A stretch of DNA of 21,891 nt from Candidatus Levybacteria bacterium RIFCSPLOWO2_12_FULL_37_14 (GTDB lineage: Bacteria > Patescibacteriota > Microgenomatia > Levybacterales > UBA12049): NCBI GenBank assembly GCA_001782645.1, contig MFPH01000033.1, forward strand, positions 1-21,891, read 5' to 3'. The position numbers were made by a program, and so were the translations under genes. The notes under the pieces were generated by a model, which ran no database searches, was not told the DNA's origin, and worked only from the letters and a program-made list of their open reading frames with translations. Shown here in pieces: positions 15,430 through 21,891 of this stretch. How positions within the stretch are numbered: the first letter of the stretch is position 1; each line of letters begins with the position of its first letter.

Positions 15430-17397
15430 TTATTCTACTTTATATATACTAGCAGCACTGTTTTCAAAAACTTTATGGATAGAGTCCATTTTTTCAAAAG
15501 ATAATAGCGGATACGGACTATAAATAAAAGAAATTTTATTATCTTTTAAGCCTTGCTTTACTTCTTTTTGTAGATTTGCATATTCTCTGGATTTATTTAA
15601 AGGCAAATTGTTAAGTAAAATGATTTTACGGATAAAATCAATTCTAGGCTTAACATCAACTCCCGTAAAATCAATATATTCGTTACTAAGATAACTTCTT
15701 TTATTACCAAATGCTACAATCGCCGGCGACGACCCACTATACCAGCCCAGTATAGATTTTTCCTTATCATTTACTTTTTTATCCGGTATCTCTATTACTG
15801 TCTTATTATAGTGTCCTTCTGATTTTAAGAATTGCATTGCTTGAAAATAAGGATCTGATAATGATGAACCACGAGAATGAATGGCATTAAAATAACTTTT
15901 GTAAGGCTCGTAAGCTGAGGGCAGCGTCAATAGTATAATTACGACAAAGAAAACAATTTTTATTATTTTATTAAAACGAAGATCAAAAAACGCACGGAGT
16001 CCAAATGCGGCAAAAAGAGAAATGAAAAACAAGAAGTACCACGCCATCTGAATTATTTCAAATACTTTCCCTGATTGAATAAAAAAGAGCGGGATTAAGA
16101 TAGATATTGACGTCATTATTAAAACAGTTAACGCGAAAAGCGACGGTTTCTTGTATTTTTTCAATAGAAACAACGATAAAAATAATAATCCAATAAGTCT
16201 AGTGCCCAAATTACCAAAGAAAAAAACATACCAGCTATACAGCTCTGTCTCTATTATGCCTTTTATTACAGAAAGTTTTGTATAGGTATACATTTTTTCT
16301 GCATATCCATACCACGGCATATTATCTATAAGCACACTATGGGGAGCCCAAAACGGCGCAAAAATAAGGACAGACGAAGGATCTCTAAGAATTCCGTATG
16401 TAGTGGCAAATAAAATACCAATAAAAAAACACGCAATAAGAAACATGAAATTTTTTTTTAACAATTGTAAAGGCGCAAGGAGCAATAAACTCCCAAGCAA
16501 TATTATTCCCGCATAAACTTTAAACATGCTCACAAGTCCGATGCATAAGACGATGGGAATTAGCCAACTTTTTTCCTTAGTTACAAAATATTGGTAAAAA
16601 GCAAAAAGAACTGCGATAATAATGACAATTGAAATTGCAAAAGGCGGATTTATAAGCGCTGTTGAAGGCTGTTGTATGCCGAAAGCGCTATCTAAGCTTA
16701 AGTTTTCATGTCCCCTCAGTTTTAGGATAAAAGCAAAGCTTCCCCCAAACTGAGTTAAAAAAACTGCCCAGAGAGTAATAGCTACCCTCTTGCTCCAGAC
16801 ATACATAAGCGAATAAACCCCCAATCCCCATAACAAAGCTATAAATAATGGGAAAAAATGAAAATATAATGAAAGAGGAGAAATGAAAAAAATATTACTA
16901 ACTTTTGCTAAAATAAAATTGTAAAAAAAATGATAACCTCTTAAGGAAACTCCTGCGAATCCGGGATTATCTGGCGGAAAATTAGCCTTCAGTTCATTAA
17001 TGAGAGCCAAATGCCATAAATCATCCCTTCCATATTTAATGGTGTTATCATAGACTCCAGATGTTAGCATGCTAAGACTAAAGATGATTGCCAAAATAAG
17101 TACTATAAAAAGAGGTATTCGATGACGCTTGTTGATACTTCTTGGAATCCATTTCTTACTTTTAAAAGCGAGGAAACTGACTATCAAAAACAAGGGTAAA
17201 ATAATAATTTCCAATTTTAACCAAGAAAAAATATAGGAAATTAATGTAAACAACATCACGCCTACAACAAAAGGAAGAAATAAATCTTCCGGAGAATCAA
17301 GAGAAAGTTTTAATTTTACCAATAAAAACTTTCCAGGCAAATAAAAGAAGATTAAAATGGCAAATAGAAAAATTGTTACTTCCAGCAAGGGATGCAT
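15430..17397 (-). CDS. Large GT-C-like integral membrane protein
   Basis: A 655-residue protein with two or three helices at 6-25, 40-60 and 63-78, a basic stretch (KKWIPRSINKRHR, 81-93), then a helix (95-112) and a large outside loop. That loop carries GRDDLWHLALINEL (123-136), NFPPDNPGFAGVSLRGYHFFYN (139-160), and roughly ten more helices follow. The pattern D-x2/3-H-x2-LI ... FP ... YH..Y is shared with the protein at 1-915. Asp125/Asp126 are candidates for the GT-C catalytic acid. The C-terminal part (about 515-655) is soluble and contains GWYSGSSPAIVAFGNKR and NKISFIYSPYP. I do not recognise a named family with confidence. Glycosyl transfer or lipid-linked sugar handling is inferred from fold type and context. 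The start ATG lies 6 bp after the DPM1-like gene, without a Shine-Dalgarno sequence. Confidence 0.78.
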   Translation of the reverse strand: MHPLLEVTIFLFAILIFFYLPGKFLLVKLKLSLDSPEDLFLPFVVGVMLFTLISYIFSWLKLEIIILPLFLIVSFLAFKSKKWIPRSINKRHRIPLFIVLILAIIFSLSMLTSGVYDNTIKYGRDDLWHLALINELKANFPPDNPGFAGVSLRGYHFFYNFILAKVSNIFFISPLSLYFHFFPLFIALLWGLGVYSLMYVWSKRVAITLWAVFLTQFGGSFAFILKLRGHENLSLDSAFGIQQPSTALINPPFAISIVIIIAVLFAFYQYFVTKEKSWLIPIVLCIGLVSMFKVYAGIILLGSLLLLAPLQLLKKNFMFLIACFFIGILFATTYGILRDPSSVLIFAPFWAPHSVLIDNMPWYGYAEKMYTYTKLSVIKGIIETELYSWYVFFFGNLGTRLIGLLFLSLFLLKKYKKPSLFALTVLIMTSISILIPLFFIQSGKVFEIIQMAWYFLFFISLFAAFGLRAFFDLRFNKIIKIVFFVVIILLTLPSAYEPYKSYFNAIHSRGSSLSDPYFQAMQFLKSEGHYNKTVIEIPDKKVNDKEKSILGWYSGSSPAIVAFGNKRSYLSNEYIDFTGVDVKPRIDFIRKIILLNNLPLNKSREYANLQKEVKQGLKDNKISFIYSPYPLLSFEKMDSIHKVFENSAASIYKVE

Positions 17398-17403
17398 AAG
17401 ATA

Positions 17404-18123
17404 TTAATCTACAAATCTATATTTCAATAAACTCCAAAGGGCAATAGTCCCGTCTCTAAATGTATTTAACTTTTTGCCCTCGTCGTATCCTCTTGGCTTT
17501 GTAGAGATTGGAATTTCCAAAATTTTATATCCTTTTTTTAACAATTTCGCTGTGATTTCAGGCTCAAACTCAAAACCTCTGGCATTTAATTTCATATTTT
17601 CCACAGCTTTTCTCGGGAAAAGTTTGTAACAGGTTTCCATGTCTGTAATCCATTGTCCATATAAAATGCTCGTTAATAAGCTTAAAAATTTATTACCAAG
17701 ATAATGAAGCAGAAATTGGGGCGTTCTTTCTTCTCGAGAAAAACTTGGTAATCTATTAAGACGGGTACCATAAACAACCTTGCTTGTACCGTTTAAAATC
17801 GGCTTCACAAGTTTTCCTATGTCTTTCGGATCATATTCTAAGTCTGCATCCTGAATTACGACGTATTCCCCTGTCGCAGTCTCAATTCCCGTTCTGATAG
17901 CTGCTCCCTTGCCCTGATTTTTTGCATGAGTAACGCTTTTTACTTCCGAATGGTTTTTGACAAAATTTTCAATTTCATTTTTAGTTCGGTCTGTAGATCC
18001 ATCGTTTACAATGATTACCTGTTTTATTACATTGTCCACATCAAGTCTATTTATTTTTTCAAGCATTTGCGAAATAGTTTTCTCCTCATTAAAAACAGGA
18101 ATGATAATGGATAATTTCATCAT
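17404..18123 (-). CDS. DPM1-like polyprenyl-phosphate hexose synthase (GT2)
   Basis: A 239-residue GT2 enzyme of the dolichyl/polyprenyl-phosphate mannose or glucose synthase type. It would move a hexose from GDP-Man or UDP-Glc to polyprenyl phosphate on the cytosolic face, producing the donor that GT-C enzymes use. Motifs: LSIIIPVFNEEKTI (4-17), IIVNDGSTDRT (37-47; Asp41), NQGKGAAIRTG (69-79), VIQDADLEYDP (89-99; Asp92 and Asp94 as the DxD), TDMETCYKLF (160-169), FEFEPEIT (184-191) and RGYDEGKK (211-218). It is a single catalytic domain with no C-terminal membrane helices, like human DPM1 and unlike GtrB or mycobacterial two-domain forms. It has two ATGs in a row; the first (18123) overlaps the TGA of the DUF2079 gene. 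AGGA seven bases upstream is one of the few plausible Shine-Dalgarno sequences in the cluster. Confidence 0.9.
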   Translation of the reverse strand: MMKLSIIIPVFNEEKTISQMLEKINRLDVDNVIKQVIIVNDGSTDRTKNEIENFVKNHSEVKSVTHAKNQGKGAAIRTGIETATGEYVVIQDADLEYDPKDIGKLVKPILNGTSKVVYGTRLNRLPSFSREERTPQFLLHYLGNKFLSLLTSILYGQWITDMETCYKLFPRKAVENMKLNARGFEFEPEITAKLLKKGYKILEIPISTKPRGYDEGKKLNTFRDGTIALWSLLKYRFVD

Positions 18124-19538
18124 ATTCTTATCCTACGAAAGATAAATTGATCTTTTGTTTTGTATGTTAGCTCATACTTGGTGTCATTTTGCAATAATTC
18201 CAAAATGCCATGAATATCTTTTATTCCAAAGAAATTGTTTGGATTTTGTCCAGTCCTTACATCCAAAATAACATATTCAGGCTTATAGCTTTCGTAATCA
18301 CGTGTTAAAAAAAATATTTTTTGATGAGTAAAATGCGGAGCTAAATTATTTTGGGTCATAACTGAAACTTCAGCCGGTATTCTTCCAATTAAATCATTTA
18401 AAAATGTGAAGTCTTTAGTGTGCTTGTAAAATGCCGGATTGTACGCTAAGGCAAAAGGACCATGCAGCTCGAATCTATAAAGGAACAGCGCATTACCGAT
18501 AATTAGCATTGCCAATAAAGGCACCCACCTGGAAATAATTTTTGTTTTTTGTAAACGTTTTAATGCAAACATACTTGAAACTGCTAAAATCACTGCACTT
18601 TGCGCATTGTAATGCAATCCCATATCCCATCTCGTACAACATGGACTTCCAATAAATCTCGTTGCATAATCCTGCAAAAGCAACAACCAAAACTCCGGAG
18701 CCAGAAAAGAAAGAAAACTAAAGCTCCACAAACTATAAAATAAAGTTCTTTGTTTAAGAGGATTGTCAACAAAAGCTTGCACATTATCAAAAAGATTTGC
18801 GCTTAAAGAAGGCATGTACAAATAAAACCCATTCGAAAACGCAGGTATAATTACTTTTATACTCAAATATCCCCAAACAATTGACAGGAATATCGTAATT
18901 AAACCAATTTTTAACCATTCTCTTCTTAAGAAAAAAATTAATATTCCTATGCTTATTCCTAAAAGAAAAGTTGATTCTTTAAACCCTAATGTAATAATAA
19001 AAAATAAAAAATAATACCATCTTTTCCGATGGACAATCGCCCAAAACGTAAGCATGAGAGGCAAAGTCATAATAGTGAGCTCGTGAAAATCTGAAATAAC
19101 CGCATTTTGAAGTCCTAAAAAAAATAAATAACAAATTAATACACACAGAGCTGATAACTTATTTTTCAGAATGCCTATTCCAATTTTATACAAAATTACC
19201 CCGCTAAATCCCACAGATATTGCCTGAACAACTAGAAGCATCTCGCTCTTCGCAGTTAACCAATAAAAAGGCGCCAATAAAAAAATGCTAGGACTAAAAT
19301 GATCGGCAAATATCCATTTGCCTCCGACAATAAGATGCTCAATTATCGGAGCTCTCAGCTGGGAAACTTTCCAAATTGCCTGATCGAAAATACCAAAATC
19401 ATAATAGAAAACTTCATATTGCCAAAATCTATTAACGGACACTAAAATTCCGGCAATTGCGAATAAAATACAAAGAAGATAAGAAAGTAAATCTATATAT
19501 CTTTTTTCTGTTAGCAAAAAATTCCAAATTTTTTTCAT
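18120..19538 (-). CDS. DUF2079 integral membrane protein
   Basis: A 472-residue polytopic protein with the signature of DUF2079 (PF09852). After helix one (about 18-35) come FWQYEVFYYDFGIFDQAIW (38-56) and IFADHFSPSIFLLAPFYWL (76-94). Asp47, Asp52 and Asp79-His80 are conserved polar residues in the first outside loops. Later, a DFHELTIMTLP block sits in another loop, and SPCCTRWDMGLHYNAQSA precedes the last helices. The tail (about 385-472) is soluble, with ILDVRTGQNPNNFFG. DUF2079 proteins are thought to belong to the GT-C superfamily; their reaction is not established. The gene overlaps both neighbours by four bases (ATGA at each end), between a GT2 and the DPM1-like synthase. This fits a pair that makes and uses a lipid-linked sugar. 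Confidence 0.88.
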   Translation of the reverse strand: MKKIWNFLLTEKRYIDLLSYLLCILFAIAGILVSVNRFWQYEVFYYDFGIFDQAIWKVSQLRAPIIEHLIVGGKWIFADHFSPSIFLLAPFYWLTAKSEMLLVVQAISVGFSGVILYKIGIGILKNKLSALCVLICYLFFLGLQNAVISDFHELTIMTLPLMLTFWAIVHRKRWYYFLFFIITLGFKESTFLLGISIGILIFFLRREWLKIGLITIFLSIVWGYLSIKVIIPAFSNGFYLYMPSLSANLFDNVQAFVDNPLKQRTLFYSLWSFSFLSFLAPEFWLLLLQDYATRFIGSPCCTRWDMGLHYNAQSAVILAVSSMFALKRLQKTKIISRWVPLLAMLIIGNALFLYRFELHGPFALAYNPAFYKHTKDFTFLNDLIGRIPAEVSVMTQNNLAPHFTHQKIFFLTRDYESYKPEYVILDVRTGQNPNNFFGIKDIHGILELLQNDTKYELTYKTKDQFIFRRIRI

Positions 19539-20443
19539 ACAAATTCTTTAAGTATCTCGCTGTCTTTTTTGAGGAATAATCTCTGACTATTAAAACTAGA
19601 AGCTATAATTTTTGGTGACAATAAGAAAGCATTGAAAAATCCTTTGAAAAATGCTATATCGCCTTTCATAAATGCTTTTATAAAATAATAAGGAAGCCAC
19701 AAGAAATGGGAAAATTGTAAATTTAGATCCGTTGCATTTTTCCAAACAAAAATAAATTGATTCCTGTACGCAATTGTTTTTACTTTAAAATTTGAATAAG
19801 AACTTTTTATTGCTCCTTTTTCATGCTCATGCACTACAACGCTTTTGGACTCAAAAACTATTTTGTATCCGCTTTTCAACGCTCGATACGACAAATCAAT
19901 ATCTTCCCAATAAAAAGGATTGTACAGCTCGTCAAATCCTCCAAGTTTTTCCCATACGGACTTTCTAAATGCCCCACTACCACCATTGACCCAAAGAGTG
20001 TCTGTCCTATTAACTTCCCCACGAGAATGGATAAGAAAGCCTCTTTTCCATTGTCCAACCCCTCTTCCCCTTAATATTGTTTCGTCACCTTCGATACTTT
20101 TATCCATGCAACCAACGGCAAAAATCTTTTTATCTTCAAAATGTTCCAAAAGAGGTTTTAAAAAAGAATTTTCAGGAACAACATCTGTATTTAAAAGAAT
20201 AACAATTTCTCCTTTTGCTTCCCTAACTCCCTTATTTACGGTTGAGGAAAAACCTAAATTTTTTTCATTTTTTATAACTTTTATCTTCGTTTTAAAATTA
20301 TTCAGCTTTTTCAATGATTCATCGGTTGATGCGTCATCAACAACAATTACCTCTGCATTCCCTGCGGATTCCAACACTTTGGGCAAATTTTTCTCCAAGA
20401 TGTTTTCCCCGTTATAATTTGGTATAACAATGCTTATATTCAT
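19535..20443 (-). CDS. GT2 glycosyltransferase, rhamnosyltransferase-like
   Basis: A 302-residue GT-A enzyme of the WcaE/rhamnosyltransferase-like group (COG1216). N-terminal ISIVIPNYNGENIL (3-16) is followed by VIVVDDASTDES (32-43), KNLGFSSTVNKG (61-72), and ILLNTDVVPE (82-91), where Asn85-Thr-Asp87 replaces the DxD. This is normal for the subfamily. WVNGGSGAFRKSVWEKLGGF (151-170) and NPFYWEDIDLSYRA (175-188) are the acceptor-side motifs, with Glu180-Asp181 near the catalytic base. The C-terminal 70 residues contain amphipathic hydrophobic stretches for membrane docking. It probably adds a deoxyhexose or hexose to a growing lipid-linked glycan inside the cell. The ATG lies two bases after the YfhO gene stop, and the 3' end overlaps the DUF2079 start (ATGA). 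Confidence 0.9.
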   Translation of the reverse strand: MNISIVIPNYNGENILEKNLPKVLESAGNAEVIVVDDASTDESLKKLNNFKTKIKVIKNEKNLGFSSTVNKGVREAKGEIVILLNTDVVPENSFLKPLLEHFEDKKIFAVGCMDKSIEGDETILRGRGVGQWKRGFLIHSRGEVNRTDTLWVNGGSGAFRKSVWEKLGGFDELYNPFYWEDIDLSYRALKSGYKIVFESKSVVVHEHEKGAIKSSYSNFKVKTIAYRNQFIFVWKNATDLNLQFSHFLWLPYYFIKAFMKGDIAFFKGFFNAFLLSPKIIASSFNSQRLFLKKDSEILKEFV

Positions 20444-20445
20444 AT

Positions 20446-21891
20446 TTAAAATAAAGAATTATAAAATTCTACTCTATGTTTTCCCGAAGGCACAACAACT
20501 CCTCTAAAATTATAGTCTGTTCTATATATTTCCGCTTCAATTCCATCTACCATCACTTTCCATGTGGTATAAAAACTGTCTGTCAAGACCAAGAATCCAT
20601 CTCCTGTATTTTTTGTATTTATAACTATTTTATTTTCTGAATATTGAGCAATCTCTGCTTCTCCTACTTTCCACCTTAGAGGTGAAACAGATACGCCACC
20701 TTGGGCAAGCTCGATAATTGCCGTATCTCCGGGAATAAACGAATCATTGAACATTAATCTTATTGCCTCCTTATTATCCCTAGCGTGTGTTATTTTTGAA
20801 ACAAAGAATACGCGGGGCAAGGCTTTTTTATTTTCATATACCCTTGTTTCTCCCTGCTGAAAAACCCTTCTAAGTTTGGACGAGTCTAGCTCTGACAAGC
20901 TTAGAACGTATTTAACGCCTAACAAATCTATTATTTTTGAATCATAATTATGCGGGGTGACAATCCGATTAAAGCCAAATGGAGGAATAATATCTGCCTT
21001 TTTTCTTTCCGATGCCGCAATTAATTCCCCGTATCTTAAAAGATACAAGGGATCGTAACCATCAACGCTTTGCAATCTGTAAATAGCGGAAAAATTAGGA
21101 GGAAGAATTTTCGAATCTGTTGTCATAATTCTGGAATTTCCTAAATTTTTTTGCAAAAAAGTAATTGTTTTTGTGGAAGGAAAAAGATAAGAGCTTTGGG
21201 TAAACGGAGTAAACTTCCAACCGAAACGAAACAAGTCGAATACCGTAAGCATAACTATTCCAATACATACCATCGTTGTAAGCTTATTTCTCTTTTGAAC
21301 AATTATCAGAACAAGAAATAAGGCTGATGAAGTTATTAAAAGAAGTGTGGGGAAAAATAAGTTACTTTTTACAACTGACAAATGTTCTTTGGGAATAAAA
21401 ATCCAAAGACCCGCTAAGATAATTGTAATAAAAATCAGAGGATAAAATACAGTAATTTTTCTTTTGCTTTTGAGTAAATAATCAAAGCCTAAAGCGGATA
21501 AAATAGCCAAAGTAAAATCAGCTACAAATAAAAGACGTGTTGGTTGAGCTGTAGCAAGAAAAGGGATTTTTAGAATATACGGAATTTTTGCAAAAAAAGT
21601 TGGAAAAGAAAAAATTATACTCAGAAAAAAAAGTGTTCCAAAAAATAAAGTTTTCCTATCTCTTCGATAAAACATAACAAATAATGCCAGGATTAAAGGA
21701 ACGATCCCCACATATCCAACAAGCTCCCCATAATTCCACACTCCCCAATAATTGAGGGTTGTAGGATTGCCAAAAAAATCAGGAGCGATAAATTGGATAA
21801 GATGTTGCCATGGAACAAACCAGCCGGGATTATTGAAATCTACTACGTCCACATTTCTTGCTGATAAAAAAATAAACTGAAGAGTCGGAAT
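20446..21891 (-). CDS. YfhO-type membrane protein, N-terminus beyond the window, shortened C-terminus
   Basis: The frame is open to the right edge (481 residues, no stop). A GTG at 21852 would give a 468-residue product, but homologous sequence (PTLQFIFLSARN) continues upstream of it, so the true start lies outside the window. The early part, PWQHLIQFIAPDFFGNPTTL followed by NYWGVWNYGELVGYVGIVPL, is the hallmark of the YfhO family (PF09586), GT-C-like proteins involved in adding sugars to surface polymers in Firmicutes. Several membrane helices follow, then a soluble part with KTITFLQKNLGNSRIMT and YDPLYLLRYGE, and a beta-rich domain (WKVMVDGIEAEIYRTDYNFRG). The protein stops at GKHRVEFYNSLF, just where relatives usually have one more membrane helix. 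The stop is two bases before the next ATG. Confidence 0.87.
   Translation of the reverse strand: MPTLQFIFLSARNVDVVDFNNPGWFVPWQHLIQFIAPDFFGNPTTLNYWGVWNYGELVGYVGIVPLILALFVMFYRRDRKTLFFGTLFFLSIIFSFPTFFAKIPYILKIPFLATAQPTRLLFVADFTLAILSALGFDYLLKSKRKITVFYPLIFITIILAGLWIFIPKEHLSVVKSNLFFPTLLLITSSALFLVLIIVQKRNKLTTMVCIGIVMLTVFDLFRFGWKFTPFTQSSYLFPSTKTITFLQKNLGNSRIMTTDSKILPPNFSAIYRLQSVDGYDPLYLLRYGELIAASERKKADIIPPFGFNRIVTPHNYDSKIIDLLGVKYVLSLSELDSSKLRRVFQQGETRVYENKKALPRVFFVSKITHARDNKEAIRLMFNDSFIPGDTAIIELAQGGVSVSPLRWKVGEAEIAQYSENKIVINTKNTGDGFLVLTDSFYTTWKVMVDGIEAEIYRTDYNFRGVVVPSGKHRVEFYNSLF

Noticed and set aside
16451..16459. Run of nine T (A9 in coding direction) as a phase-variation tract
   Set aside because: It is the longest run noticed but not remarkable for such AT-rich DNA; the frame is intact and no other evidence for switching is present.
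19920..20417. Plus-strand open frame of 165 codons, the longest on that strand
   Set aside because: It is antisense to a well-supported GT2 gene and its composition mirrors that gene's codons; no family features seen.

Overview
The window is AT-rich and looks like part of a bacterial genome from the Candidate Phyla Radiation (Patescibacteria), most likely a Microgenomates-type lineage. This placement is an inference. It rests on the low GC, Lys/Ile/Phe-rich proteins, very tight gene packing, mostly absent Shine-Dalgarno sequences, a DUF5667 protein, families of paralogous PMT/ArnT-like membrane glycosyltransferases, and short heptameric A/T repeats that also run through coding sequence. TGA serves as a stop at seven coupled junctions, so the standard code applies and the UGA-glycine code of Gracilibacteria/SR1 does not.

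All 17 recognisable genes lie on the minus strand and are transcribed from right to left. In transcription order they are: a YfhO-type membrane protein (open at the right edge); a GT2 of the rhamnosyltransferase type; a DUF2079 membrane protein; a DPM1-like polyprenyl-phosphate sugar synthase; a large GT-C-like protein; three tandem paralogous PMT/ArnT-like GT-Cs; two tandem paralogous GT-C-like proteins; a 6-pyruvoyl-tetrahydropterin-synthase-related/YfhO-like membrane protein; a WaaE-like GT2; another GT-C; UDP-glucose 4-epimerase (galE); a secreted DUF5667 protein; a GT87-like mannosyltransferase; and a GT-C-like protein cut by the left edge. Sixteen junctions were inspected. Seven are four-base ATGA/GTGA overlaps, and only one gap (69 bp, 15361-15429) exceeds 20 bp. 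The region therefore looks like one long, translationally coupled operon, perhaps with one internal promoter.

The likely joint role is building surface glycans or glycosylating exported proteins or lipids. GalE would supply UDP-Gal/GalNAc-type sugars. The DPM1-like enzyme would make polyprenyl-phosphate-linked hexose donors. Up to twelve multi-spanning GT-C-type proteins would use lipid-linked donors on the outer face of the membrane, and the GT2 enzymes would build the cytosolic part. No priming glycosyltransferase, flippase, polymerase, ABC exporter or ligase is present, so the pathway is incomplete within this window. No tRNA, rRNA, CRISPR array, transposase or convincing plus-strand gene was found.
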